Shown in pieces: positions 17,794 to 27,797 of a DNA stretch of 64,000 nt. Each line of letters starts with the position of its first letter. Within the stretch, counting starts at the first letter, position 1. The notes under the pieces are model-generated. The model worked only from the letters and a program-made list of their open reading frames with translations. It did no database searches and was not told the origin of the DNA. Source of the DNA: Polyangiaceae bacterium (lineage in GTDB: Bacteria; Myxococcota_A; Polyangia; Polyangiales; Polyangiaceae); assembly GCA_023150915.1 (NCBI GenBank), contig JAKLKA010000035.1, positions 1 to 64,000 on the forward strand, given 5' to 3'. The position numbers were made by a program, and so were the translations under genes.

Positions 17794-18597
17794 ATGAAGG
17801 CCATCTGGATCGGGGTGTTCGCGGCGCTGGGGGCAGCGGGGTGCATGGTGCCGGCTTCGCGCTACGAAGAGGCGCGCTCGGCCATCGTGGTGGAGCAAGA
17901 GGCCCACCGGCGCACCCAGGACCGCCTGAGCCAGATCAGTCGCGATCTGGAGCGGCTACATGCCTCGCTCGCCGAGCGCGAGAAGAAGATCGCGACGCTG
18001 GAAGGCGATCTCTCGGAGGCGCAGCTCAGCGCGGACGTCGCGGGCACCGAGCGGCGCTTCGCCACCGAGATCGTCGAGCAGCTGCGCGGCGAGCTGTTGC
18101 GCACCGGTGACCACCTGCGCGACATGAGCGGCGAGAAGACCAAGCTCGCGCAGGCGCTGGACGCCGCCGAGGCCCGGGCGAAGAAGCTGGCCGCCTGCGA
18201 GGCGGCCGCCGCCGACAACGCTGCCATCGTGCGCGACCTGAGCGTCGCGCTGCACGCGCCCATCCACGCGGGCGAAGTCGAGCTGGTGGTGGTCGACGGG
18301 CGCGCGGTGTTGCGCGTGGCCTCGTCGGAGCTGGGCGGCGAGGTGATGCAAGAGACTGGCCGCAAGGTCGTCGCCGCCATCGCTGCCGTGACCCAGACCC
18401 GTGCCGACACCCGGGTCAGCATCCGCGAGGCCGGCGAGGGCGGCGGCAGCGAAGAGTCGGCCAAGCGCCTGCGCGCGGTGAGCGAGGCGCTGGTCAAGGC
18501 CGGGCTTGGCGCCGCCCGGGTCGAGCTGGCACCGGCCACCGCAGCGGGGAAGGGTGTGGCCACCCTCGAGCTCGGCGTCTGGGACGCCGGCGAGTGA
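17794..18597 (+). CDS. Coiled-coil envelope lipoprotein
   Basis: The 267-residue protein has a type II signal peptide (GAAG before Cys17). Residues 22-150 are almost entirely Glu/Arg/Lys/Ala/Leu in heptad pattern (QDRLSQISRDLERLHASLAE), predicting a long coiled coil. The last 110 residues form a compact alpha/beta domain (VELVVVDGRAVLRV, ATRVSIREAGEGG-like) that loosely recalls OmpA-type peptidoglycan-binding domains, without a clear match to their conserved residues. A GAAGGAGAG ribosome site is present. It may span from outer membrane to peptidoglycan. No specific function is claimed. Confidence 0.7.
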   Translation: MKAIWIGVFAALGAAGCMVPASRYEEARSAIVVEQEAHRRTQDRLSQISRDLERLHASLAEREKKIATLEGDLSEAQLSADVAGTERRFATEIVEQLRGELLRTGDHLRDMSGEKTKLAQALDAAEARAKKLAACEAAAADNAAIVRDLSVALHAPIHAGEVELVVVDGRAVLRVASSELGGEVMQETGRKVVAAIAAVTQTRADTRVSIREAGEGGGSEESAKRLRAVSEALVKAGLGAARVELAPATAAGKGVATLELGVWDAGE

Positions 18598-18849
18598 TCA
18601 GGCGCCGGCGCGAAAGCTGACGTCGATCTCGAGCGCCGACTCGGGGTCGCGACCGCGGGGCGCGGGCACCGCCGAGAAGCGCGGGTGCGCGCGCAGCGCC
18701 GCGAACAGCGCGCGCTCCAGCTCGGGTCGAAGCGTGCGCTCGAACTCGCCGAACCAGGCGTACCCGTCGTCGTCGCCCTGATAATCGGGGCCGAAGCGGG
18801 CCGACAGGTGCAGCGTGATGGTCAGCTCGCGCTCTTCTCGATGGTCCAT
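18598..18849 (-). CDS. Hypothetical protein, 83 residues
   Basis: The frame starts at an ATG and ends directly next to the stop of the convergent lipoprotein gene. The protein starts MDHREERELTITLHLSARFGPDY and alternates beta-type and charged residues, with WFGEFERTLRPELERALFAALRAHPRFSAVPAP in its centre, which suggests a small alpha/beta cytoplasmic protein. No motif is recognised. Codon use is like that of its neighbours, which supports coding. Confidence 0.55.
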   Translation of the reverse strand: MDHREERELTITLHLSARFGPDYQGDDDGYAWFGEFERTLRPELERALFAALRAHPRFSAVPAPRGRDPESALEIDVSFRAGA

Positions 18850-18887
18850 GTTCGGCTCATTTCGAGCCGGGCCGAGCGCTTGGCAAG

Positions 18888-19030
18888 TCAGAGCTCGACG
18901 CTGACCTTGGCCGGCCAGCTTCCGGGCGAGGGGAACTTGGTGCCTTCGATCACGCCGACCAGGCAGTCCACCGCGGCTTCCCCCGGCTCGTCGGGCGGGG
19001 CCACGCCTGCCGCCATCACCGAGCCTGTGC
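18888..19030 (-). pseudogene. Out-of-frame remnant: second AgmX-like C-terminal domain
   Basis: Just past the stop of the lipoprotein gene at 19016, a different frame reads VMAAGVAPPDEPGEAAVDC, then LVGVIEGTKFPSPGSWPAKV and a stop at 18888. This resembles the C-terminal half of AgmX/PglI-type repeats, where a cysteine is followed by a PSPGSWPAKV-like strand. The first half of such a repeat (about 35 residues with its own cysteine) is absent. The simplest reading is a deletion plus frameshift in the parent gene; an assembly or sequencing error is the alternative. Confidence 0.5.
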
Positions 19031-19501
19031 GCGTTCGCCGTCCCACTCGGTGGGCGGGCGGACGTCGTTCGGGGGGTCGAAGTCGAAGCCCTTCTTGGCG
19101 ATCCCCACCAGGCCGCCGACTGGCGCGGGCCACTCTTGCTTCTTGAGCGCGTCCAGCATGCACTTCTCGGTCTTGCGATCGCCGAGCGTCGACTTCTCGA
19201 GATGCGCGTGAGACACGCTGCCGCGCTGGTCGATCTTCACGAAGAACGCGACCTGCCCGCCGAGCAGCTCGACGCGCTTGGCGCCGTCCGAAAGGCAGCG
19301 GGTCAGGCCCTTCACGCTGGCCTGGAAGGCCTTGTCGACCTTCGCCTCGTCGAGGGCGCCGATCTCGGCCGAGACGTCGAGGCCCTTGCCGGGTTCCGAC
19401 TGAGGCTCGTCGTGCTTCGGCTCGGGGGCCTTGGGGGTGGGCTCGTTGCCGCCGCAGGCACCGAGGGCCAAGAGAGCGATGGCGATGACAGCGCTGCGCA
19501 T
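19016..19501 (-). CDS. AgmX-like lipoprotein, probably truncated by a frameshift
   Basis: The 161-residue product starts with a lipoprotein signal (ALGA before Cys16) and a Pro/Glu/Lys linker. Residues 60-150 match the AgmX/PglI C-terminal type of domain: one cysteine in TRCLSDG, a strand with QVAFFVKIDQRGSV, a second cysteine in EKCMLDALKKQEWPAP and a closing FDFDPP. It ends abruptly in GERAQAR and the reading continues in another frame (18888-19030). Such domains are common in myxobacterial envelope proteins linked to gliding and transport but their exact function is unclear. Confidence 0.65.
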   Translation of the reverse strand: MRSAVIAIALLALGACGGNEPTPKAPEPKHDEPQSEPGKGLDVSAEIGALDEAKVDKAFQASVKGLTRCLSDGAKRVELLGGQVAFFVKIDQRGSVSHAHLEKSTLGDRKTEKCMLDALKKQEWPAPVGGLVGIAKKGFDFDPPNDVRPPTEWDGERAQAR

Positions 19502-19549
19502 GGGCGAGAGGCGGTTAAAGCAGCTTTTTGCCCGGGCGAAAAGGGGAGC

Positions 19550-20302
19550 TCACGTCAGCCCCCAGCGGCGGCGGGTTCGCGCCTCGACGAAGCCCAGGAC
19601 GACGTTGTCGAAGACCAGCCCGAGCGCGGCGATGACCAGCATGGCGGCCATCACCCGCGCCATGTCGTTCAGCTCGCGTCCGACGTGCATCACCTGACCC
19701 AGGCCACCCGCCACGAACAGCAACTCGCCGGCCATCAGCGCGCGCCAGGCGAAGCTCCACCCCAGGCGCAGTGCGGTGATGGTCCCCGGCAGCGTTGCGG
19801 GCAAGACCACGCGCAGCCACAAGCTGAGGCCGCGCTCGCCCATGCTTCGTGCGGCGCGCAGCCAGAGCCGCGGCACCCCGAAGACGGCATCGCGCACCGC
19901 CAACGCCACCGTGCCGAGCGTGGCGATCACCACCACGAACAGGATGGCCTTCTCGTTCAGGCCGAACCACAAGAGCGCGAGCGGCATCCAGCAGATGCTG
20001 GGCAGCGACTGCAGACCGGTGAGCAGCGTGCCGAAGGCGCGCTCGACGGCGGGGACCCGCCCCATGGCGATGCCCAGCGCGATGCCCCCGCTGCTCGCCA
20101 GGCCGTAGCCCAGTGCGAGTCGCCCCAGGCTCTTCAGCACCGCCGCGGGCAGGACGCCGCTGGTCGTGCCCTCGATGGCCGACTCGAGCACCGCGATCGG
20201 GCCGGGGAGCACGTAGCTCGGCCAGCGCCCGAGACTCACGGCCAGCTGCCAGAGCACCAGCAACCCGACGATGGCGCCGGCGCGCTCGAGCCGGGCGCTC
20301 AT
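19550..20302 (-). CDS. ABC transporter permease, SsuC/TauC-like
   Basis: The 250-residue inner-membrane protein has about six spans and the cytoplasmic EAA-type loop (RAARSMGERGLSLWLRVVLP) that contacts the ATPase. Sequence style and partner gene place it with permeases for sulfonate, taurine, nitrate or pyrimidine-precursor uptake. Its ATG overlaps the stop of the binding-protein gene (ATGA). No ATPase gene follows; the next gene is the AgmX-like lipoprotein, so the energising subunit must come from elsewhere or is lost. Confidence 0.88.
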   Translation of the reverse strand: MSARLERAGAIVGLLVLWQLAVSLGRWPSYVLPGPIAVLESAIEGTTSGVLPAAVLKSLGRLALGYGLASSGGIALGIAMGRVPAVERAFGTLLTGLQSLPSICWMPLALLWFGLNEKAILFVVVIATLGTVALAVRDAVFGVPRLWLRAARSMGERGLSLWLRVVLPATLPGTITALRLGWSFAWRALMAGELLFVAGGLGQVMHVGRELNDMARVMAAMLVIAALGLVFDNVVLGFVEARTRRRWGLT

Positions 20303-21252
20303 GGGGTCACCACCAGCCCGGCCAGACTGGCGCCTCTCGGCAAGAAGTGGCTCTCTTCGGCGTCCCGCGCCAAACGGCCAAGGGCGGCCGGCATGGGGTC
20401 GGCCGAGAACGCGATCCGCTCGAACGCCATGTGGGCCACGCGGTCGGGCAGCGCGCGACCCAGGCGGCGCCCGATGCCCTGCTGGCACAGGCTCAGCGCA
20501 TCGTCACGGTGCGCCTCGATCCAGCGCGCCTCGGCGTCCAACGCCGTCACCAGCCGGCGCACGTGGTCGGGGTGTGCATCGAGGTAGCGCTGCCTCACCG
20601 CGAGCACGGTGGCCGGGTGCCGCCGGCCCGGCCACTCGTCGCGCTCGTCGAGCAGCAGGGTCGCGCCGGCGGTGAGGATCAACTCACTGGCGAACGGCTC
20701 GGGCGCGAACGCGCCGTCGATCTCGCCGCGGGCGAGCAAGAGCCGGGTCTCGGTCGAGCCCAAGGGCAGGACCGTCACGTCTCGGTCGGGCGTGAGCCCG
20801 TGGCGGCGCAGCAGTGCCCGTAGCGCGACGTCTTGGGTGCTTGCCACCTGCGGGGTGGCCACGCGTCGCCCGCGCAGATCGGCGGGGGTGGCGATGCCGG
20901 CGCCCGCGCGCACCACCAACGCGCTGCCGCCGCTGGCGATGCCCGAAACGATGCGCACGTCGCCGCGGGAACGTACGAACCCGTTGATCGCCGGGTTCGG
21001 GCCGAGCAACGCGACGTCCACGTCGCCGGCGAACATTGCCTCGATCACGGCGTTGCCGAACTCGAACAGCCGACCTTCGACCCGTGCGGTGGGCAGCGCC
21101 GCGGCAAGGCGCCCGCTGTCGAGCCCGGTCACGGCGGGCGCGTGGGTCAGGCGCGCCATGTAGGCGATGCGGATCCGCGTGCCGTCCTCGGGCGGAGCGT
21201 GGCAGGCCACCAGCAGGGCGAGCCCGAGCAGCAAGGCGAGTAAAACCCGCAT
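20299..21252 (-). CDS. ABC substrate-binding lipoprotein, SsuA/TauA/NMT1-like
   Basis: The 317-residue protein has a type II signal peptide (LLVA before Cys17) and the two-lobe fold pattern of NMT1/THI5-like binding proteins: IAYMARLTHAPAVTG at the start of lobe one, GDVDVALLGPNPAINGF, GSALVVRAG, and PADLRGRRVATPQVASTQDVA at the hinge. It captures a small anion such as a sulfonate in the periplasm and hands it to the coupled permease. The ligand cannot be told. It is the first gene of the pair and has a promoter-like sequence close upstream. Confidence 0.87.
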   Translation of the reverse strand: MRVLLALLLGLALLVACHAPPEDGTRIRIAYMARLTHAPAVTGLDSGRLAAALPTARVEGRLFEFGNAVIEAMFAGDVDVALLGPNPAINGFVRSRGDVRIVSGIASGGSALVVRAGAGIATPADLRGRRVATPQVASTQDVALRALLRRHGLTPDRDVTVLPLGSTETRLLLARGEIDGAFAPEPFASELILTAGATLLLDERDEWPGRRHPATVLAVRQRYLDAHPDHVRRLVTALDAEARWIEAHRDDALSLCQQGIGRRLGRALPDRVAHMAFERIAFSADPMPAALGRLARDAEESHFLPRGASLAGLVVTP

Positions 21253-21263
21253 CGGATATATGC

Positions 21264-21292
21264 GTGTATTGCACGTAAGTGCTCAAAGTCAA
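21264..21292 (-). promoter_or_regulatory. AT-rich promoter-like element before the ABC binding-protein gene
   Basis: On the minus strand TTGACT (21292-21287) and ATACAC (21269-21264) are 17 bases apart. Between them lies GCACTTACGTGC, an inverted repeat with GCAC/GTGC arms that could be an operator. The -10 match is poor. Initiation would fall about five bases before the ATG. The stretch is notably AT-rich for this sequence. Confidence 0.35.
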
Positions 21293-21364
21293 TGACGATT
21301 CGCTCGTCGCTCACGTGCCAGAACGCGGCCAGGGGCGCTGAACTCCCCAGGTTTTCGGCGCCGC

Positions 21365-22138
21365 TCACTCGCCCAGCACGACCGACCGGGGCAGTGCGGG
21401 CAGGGCCTCGAGCAGGGCTGGTTTGGGGCGGACCGCCACCGCCAGCTCGGCCGCCCCCAGCATGTCGAGGTCGAACGGGCTGTCGCCGAAGCTCGCCAGC
21501 CAGGCCGAGTCCTGGAACAGCTCGCGACCGAACACGACCTTGGTCGGCCCGTAGGGCACGGGCGTCGCCAGCCGCGGCAGCATGCGTCCGGACTCGATGG
21601 CCGGCGTGGTCGCCGCGATGTCGTGCGGGCCAACGTCCCAGCGACGCGCTGCCTCTTCGACGATGAAGCGGGGTGAGGCCGAGATGATCACCATGCGCAC
21701 GCGTTGGTTCTTGGCCCAGTCGACCACCGGGGCGAGAGCTCGGGTCACCCGTGCGTCGAGGCCGGTATCGTCGAGCGCTTGCCGGGCGAAGCGCCGCAGA
21801 TCGCCGAGCGCGTGGCCGGCGAAGCACCAGGCCATGATCTCGCACACCGCGCGCTCGGGGAAGGTGCCCGCCACGTACGCGGTGAACAGGCCCGCGGCCA
21901 CCTCGTTCGAGCTGCCCGAGAGCGTCAGACCATGGGCGCGGGCGATCGCCACCAAGGGCGCGGCGGGCACGCCGGTGAGCAGCTCTCGCTCGATGGCCCA
22001 GTGGAAGACGTCTTCGGCCACGTCGCCGCTCCACAGCGTGCCGTCGCCGTCGAAGGCCAGCACCGCCGGCGTGCGACCCCGGCGCAGCCGATCGAGTCGC
22101 AGGACCAACGCCTCGGCCGAGACGCGCTCCGGGGTCAC
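21365..22138 (-). CDS. HAD-family phosphatase, phosphoserine phosphatase-like
   Basis: The 257-residue protein has the HAD nucleophile motif FDGDGT with aspartates at about 30 and 32, the second motif serine in IISASPRF, and the acidic motif GDSPFDLDML near the end. The cap insertion and length resemble SerB-like phosphatases. It starts at GTG overlapping the stop of the nucleotidyltransferase gene (GTGA). Because of that coupling, a phosphatase for a headgroup or sugar-alcohol phosphate is as likely as phosphoserine. Confidence 0.82.
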   Translation of the reverse strand: MTPERVSAEALVLRLDRLRRGRTPAVLAFDGDGTLWSGDVAEDVFHWAIERELLTGVPAAPLVAIARAHGLTLSGSSNEVAAGLFTAYVAGTFPERAVCEIMAWCFAGHALGDLRRFARQALDDTGLDARVTRALAPVVDWAKNQRVRMVIISASPRFIVEEAARRWDVGPHDIAATTPAIESGRMLPRLATPVPYGPTKVVFGRELFQDSAWLASFGDSPFDLDMLGAAELAVAVRPKPALLEALPALPRSVVLGE

Positions 22139-22899
22139 GGGCGGCTTTCCCACCACTCTTGGGCGAGGGCCAGATCTTCGCGCGTATCGATCTCCATGTA
22201 GCCGCCGGGGGTGTCCTCGCGCTGCATCTCGCTCCCGCCCTCGAGCATGTGCTGCAAGAGGTCGATCAGGTACGCTTTCTCGAAAGAGCGCCCTTCGCGG
22301 AAGACCTTGCCCGCATAGGTTGCCTCGGCACGATCGAAGGCGTCGCAGAGCTCGTCGGCGCCGGTGGCGCTCAGCTTCATCACACCGATGAACTCGCCGC
22401 TCGCCTGCTCGCTGGGGATGTGGCGACTGATGCGCTGCACCCGCCGCCCGTCGGCGATCAGCTTCTCGGCGTCGGTCTCCGGGTGCTGCGAGCGACTGGA
22501 GTAGCGCCGACGCCACGCGGTGTCGCAGCCGACCACGATGGGCTCTGGCGCGTTCACCAGCTTTTGCACGATGGCGCCGTCGTACACGATGTCGGCGTAG
22601 GTCGAGAGGAAGCCGCCTTGCAGGTGCTCTCGCGCGCACAAGAGCGAGAGCAAGATGTTGTTGTGCTCCCAGCTCGCGTTGTGCACGAAGGTGAACTCCG
22701 GATAGCGCGCGCGCACCACGTCTTCGGCATAGCCGCACACGAACACCACGTCGCGGCGGGTGAAGCCGGCGGCGCCGAGCGCTTCGAGGATCCAGTCGAG
22801 CATCGGGCGCCCCATGACCTTCACCAGGGTCTTGGGGATCGCGTCGGTTTCGGGCCCGAGCCGGCTGCCGCGGCCGGCGCCGATGATCACGGGGCGCAT
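22135..22899 (-). CDS. Nucleotidyltransferase, phosphocholine cytidylyltransferase (LicC)-like
   Basis: The 254-residue enzyme has the nucleotide-binding motif IIGAGRGSRLGP near its start (usually AAGxGxRL; the second Ala is missing), IPKTLVKVMGRPMLDW, and a NASWEHNNILLSLLCAREHL segment close to that of LicC-type enzymes that activate phosphocholine or phosphonates with CTP. Together with the coupled HAD phosphatase it suggests a small pathway that builds a CMP-activated headgroup for lipids or surface glycans. NTP and acceptor are not determinable here. It is divergent from the M20 peptidase gene. Confidence 0.8.
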   Translation of the reverse strand: MRPVIIGAGRGSRLGPETDAIPKTLVKVMGRPMLDWILEALGAAGFTRRDVVFVCGYAEDVVRARYPEFTFVHNASWEHNNILLSLLCAREHLQGGFLSTYADIVYDGAIVQKLVNAPEPIVVGCDTAWRRRYSSRSQHPETDAEKLIADGRRVQRISRHIPSEQASGEFIGVMKLSATGADELCDAFDRAEATYAGKVFREGRSFEKAYLIDLLQHMLEGGSEMQREDTPGGYMEIDTREDLALAQEWWESRP

Positions 22900-22948
22900 G
22901 GCCCCGCAGCATAGCCGAGCGGCCTCGGGCCGTGGTATCTGCTGCCGT

Positions 22949-24238
22949 GTGGAGAAGCTGGCCCTCGATGAATCGCGCTTTCTGGGTCTGTTGTCGGAGC
23001 TGGTGGCCCTCGGGCCAAAGCTCGCGAACTCGCCGTCGGCGGGTTTGATCCCGGAAGAGAAGCTGGCCGCCGACGCGGTGCTGGCACGCCTTGCCCCGCA
23101 CATCGCCGCGGGCCGGGTGAAGGCCGAGCTGTCCGCCGCCCCGGGGCACGAACGGCGGCCGAACTTGATCCTGACGCTGCCCGGCGAGGGCCCGGGCAGC
23201 ATCGGCTTCGTCGGCGCGCATTTCGACGTGGTCCCGGCGGACCGCGAGGGCGAGGGCTGGAGCCACGATCCGTGGAAGCTCGCGGTCGAGGGCAACGTGC
23301 TCTATGGCCGCGGCGTGACCGACTGCCTGGGCCACGTCGCGGTCTTGACCGATCTGGTGGTGGCGCTGTGCGAGCGGGGCCTTCGCCCGCGGCGCACGCT
23401 GAAGGTGGTGCTGATCGCCAACGAAGAAGAGTCACCGATCCCCGAGATCGGGCTCGACTGGGCCGCGCAGAGCGGCGCGCTGGACGATCTGGCCGACGGC
23501 ACGATCTACTGGCTGGACAGTGCCGAGTTCGGCCCCACCGTGGGCACCGGCGGCATGGCTGCGTGGCAGCTCGAGGTCACCGGCGTGGGCGGGCACTCGG
23601 GCTTCACCCAGAACTGCGTGAACGCGCTCGAGCTGGCGAACGCCACGGCGCGCGCGCTGGTCGAGTGGTTCGAGCAGCGCTTCGCGGCGCACCCGGACGA
23701 GGCGCGTTGGGGCTTCCTCTCGGCGTCGTCGCTCAAGGCCACCCGCATGGTCGTGCCGAACGACAAGATCTCGAAGATCCCGTCGAGCGCAGTGGTCGAG
23801 GGCGACATTCGCCTCACGCCGTTTTACGAGATGAAGGACGCGATGGAGGGCGCGCGGGCGTTCGTGGCCGAGATCGACCGCCGGATCGAGGCGAACGACC
23901 CCCCGCGGGGCTTCCCCCGCACCCGCACCCAGGCGGGTGAGCGCGGCCGCGTGAAGCTCACGGCGCTGGGCCGCAGCATCGAAGGCATCGCCTGCAAGCT
24001 GGACTCTCCGGGCCTGGAAGCGCTGACCGCGGCGATTCGTGCCGCCCGCCCGGGCAGCGAGCCGAAGGCGTACAGCATGACCGGATCACTGCCGCTGGTG
24101 CGCGACCTGCAGCGCCGCGGCTTCGACGTGCAGATCACGGGCTTCGGCCGAGCGGCGTACTATCACGCGCCGAACGAGCAGGCCGAGCTCGAGCACTTCG
24201 AGCAGGGGTACCGCGTGCTGGTCGAGTTGCTCAGGTAG
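22949..24238 (+). CDS. M20-family metallopeptidase / deacylase
   Basis: The 429-residue enzyme has metal-binding residues of the M20 family: His91 and Asp93 in GAHFDVVP, Asp125 in YGRGVTDCLGH (this replaces the usual GRGxxDMKG), Glu-Glu at about 159-160 in ANEEE, and a C-terminal His in YYHAPNE. The family removes acyl groups or cleaves dipeptides, for example succinyl-diaminopimelate desuccinylase or acetylornithine deacetylase. The GTG start has no Shine-Dalgarno sequence but a -10-like TATCTG seven bases upstream. The exact substrate is open. Confidence 0.85.
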   Translation: MEKLALDESRFLGLLSELVALGPKLANSPSAGLIPEEKLAADAVLARLAPHIAAGRVKAELSAAPGHERRPNLILTLPGEGPGSIGFVGAHFDVVPADREGEGWSHDPWKLAVEGNVLYGRGVTDCLGHVAVLTDLVVALCERGLRPRRTLKVVLIANEEESPIPEIGLDWAAQSGALDDLADGTIYWLDSAEFGPTVGTGGMAAWQLEVTGVGGHSGFTQNCVNALELANATARALVEWFEQRFAAHPDEARWGFLSASSLKATRMVVPNDKISKIPSSAVVEGDIRLTPFYEMKDAMEGARAFVAEIDRRIEANDPPRGFPRTRTQAGERGRVKLTALGRSIEGIACKLDSPGLEALTAAIRAARPGSEPKAYSMTGSLPLVRDLQRRGFDVQITGFGRAAYYHAPNEQAELEHFEQGYRVLVELLR

Positions 24239-24244
24239 CCGCCC

Positions 24245-26206
<1,962 letters not shown>

Positions 26207-26295
26207 GCTCGTCCCCAAACGATGTGCTCGGCCGGGTCCGGAGGGCGGTGCCCGACGCGCAAGGGAACACCGTCTAGCACGAGGCTAGCGGTGGG

Positions 26296-27753
26296 TCAGC
26301 GCGGCTTCCACTCGGTCCAGCCCACGCGCAGGCCGATGCCGCCCATGATGAGGCCGCCGGTGTCCTCGAACGGAGTCCAGGTGCGACCATCGTCGCCGTT
26401 ACCCTTGGCGCTGCTGGCGCCGTCGATGAACACCAGGCCGCACAGCTCGAACACCACGTGGCTCAGGTTGTACTGTGCGCCGACCTCGACCAGAAAATAC
26501 GGGTCCCAGCCCTTGGCGTTGCCCCCCGGGACCTTGCTGACGCCGTCTTCGCTCGGCGGGTCCAGATCGATCTCGTGCCGCACCGCGCCGGCGCCCACCA
26601 CCGAGGTGAAGCGCAGCGACTCGCCGGCGCTCATGATCCGCAGGTTCGGTCCGAAGCGCAGCGAGTCGAGGGTGAACGAGCGCTCGAACGCGGTGGCCGT
26701 ACCGCACTTGTGGCCGGTGGCCGTGGTGTCGCAGGCCTTCTCGACTTTGTGGCTGCCGCCCTCGATCAAGAGCTCGACGCCGACCGGTGTCCACAAGCGG
26801 TAGCCGGCGCGGACCCCCACCGAGCTTCCCGAGATCTCGCTCTGATCGATCTCGAGCCCGCCGGGTGCGTTGCGCAGGCCCACGGCGCTGATCACGCCCA
26901 GGGCGTAGAAGCCGCGCTGGTCCACCGGCTTGGAGGGCGGCGGTCGCTCGTCTTTGGTGAGCGCGGCCTCGATCGCCACCGTCTTGCCCACCTCGACCAT
27001 GAAGTACTGCTCGAACTGCTTGAAGCCGTCGCGGTACACCTGCACGTAGTGCCGCCCCGGCTCGAGCGGGCCGCGCCAGGTGGAGAACGCCAGGGGCTTG
27101 CCGTCGATGGCGATGGCCGCTTTCGGATCTTTGCTGGTGACGGCCACCATGCCGGCGTTCTGGGACAGCGTCAGATCGACGGCGACGTCCTTCTGCCCGC
27201 CGGCCACCCGGATGGTCTTGGCCACGCGGGCGTGACCGGGGGCGTCGGCCGTGAGCACGTGCTCGCCGGTGTTGAGCCGGATGCTGGCGCCGAGCTCCGA
27301 GCGGTCGAGCGGGCGCCCATCGAGCTGCACCCGGGCGTCGGCCGGGACCACGCGCACCACGATGCTGCCCACCAGGGCGCCGAGCTCGGCGATGGCGTCC
27401 CGCACCGACTTCTGCTCGGCCTCGCTCATCTCGGCGGCGTGGCGGTCCAGCGCCTTCGTCAGGGTGTCGATGGCGTCGGTGTAGCGGAACAGCTCTTTCT
27501 GGCAGAGCGCGATGTTCTTCAGCGAGCTCGGCCCGGGCTTGAGCTTGTAGGCGGCGTCGAACTCGGCCAGCGCGCCCTGCCAGTTCTTGGCGCTGTACAG
27601 CTTCACGCCGTTCTGGAAGTGGCCGCGCGCCTCGACCGTCTTCGGGTCGTCGCCGCCGGGCGCGGGTCCGGGCTGTGCGTGGGCCGTGCCGACGGCTGCC
27701 ACCAGCACCAGCGCCGCACGGCATGCGAGCAGGGTCACGGCTTTCGCGGGCAC
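26296..27753 (-). CDS. TPR/PEGA-domain outer-membrane protein
   Basis: The 485-residue protein begins at GTG with a signal peptide ending AHA|QPG. Residues 40-105 are TPR-like (GVKLYSAKNWQGALAEFDAAYKL). Residues 130-290 hold PEGA-type modules, beta segments such as RVQLDGRPLDRSELG and GEHVLTADAPGH that recur. The last 190 residues read like a beta barrel (FGPNLRIMS, FLVEVGAQYNL). It lies 44 bases downstream of a Ser/Thr kinase gene in the same direction; this kinase plus TPR/PEGA pairing is frequent in myxobacteria. It probably sits in the outer membrane; its job is unknown. Confidence 0.75.
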   Translation of the reverse strand: MPAKAVTLLACRAALVLVAAVGTAHAQPGPAPGGDDPKTVEARGHFQNGVKLYSAKNWQGALAEFDAAYKLKPGPSSLKNIALCQKELFRYTDAIDTLTKALDRHAAEMSEAEQKSVRDAIAELGALVGSIVVRVVPADARVQLDGRPLDRSELGASIRLNTGEHVLTADAPGHARVAKTIRVAGGQKDVAVDLTLSQNAGMVAVTSKDPKAAIAIDGKPLAFSTWRGPLEPGRHYVQVYRDGFKQFEQYFMVEVGKTVAIEAALTKDERPPPSKPVDQRGFYALGVISAVGLRNAPGGLEIDQSEISGSSVGVRAGYRLWTPVGVELLIEGGSHKVEKACDTTATGHKCGTATAFERSFTLDSLRFGPNLRIMSAGESLRFTSVVGAGAVRHEIDLDPPSEDGVSKVPGGNAKGWDPYFLVEVGAQYNLSHVVFELCGLVFIDGASSAKGNGDDGRTWTPFEDTGGLIMGGIGLRVGWTEWKPR

Positions 27754-27797
27754 CGCCCGAGTTTTTGCCCCATCACCCCCGCGGGGTCACGTTGATT

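Noticed and set aside
19000-19040. Programmed frameshift in the AgmX-like lipoprotein gene
   Set aside because: No slippery heptamer is present at the junction, and about 35 residues of the second domain appear to be missing, so damage is more likely.
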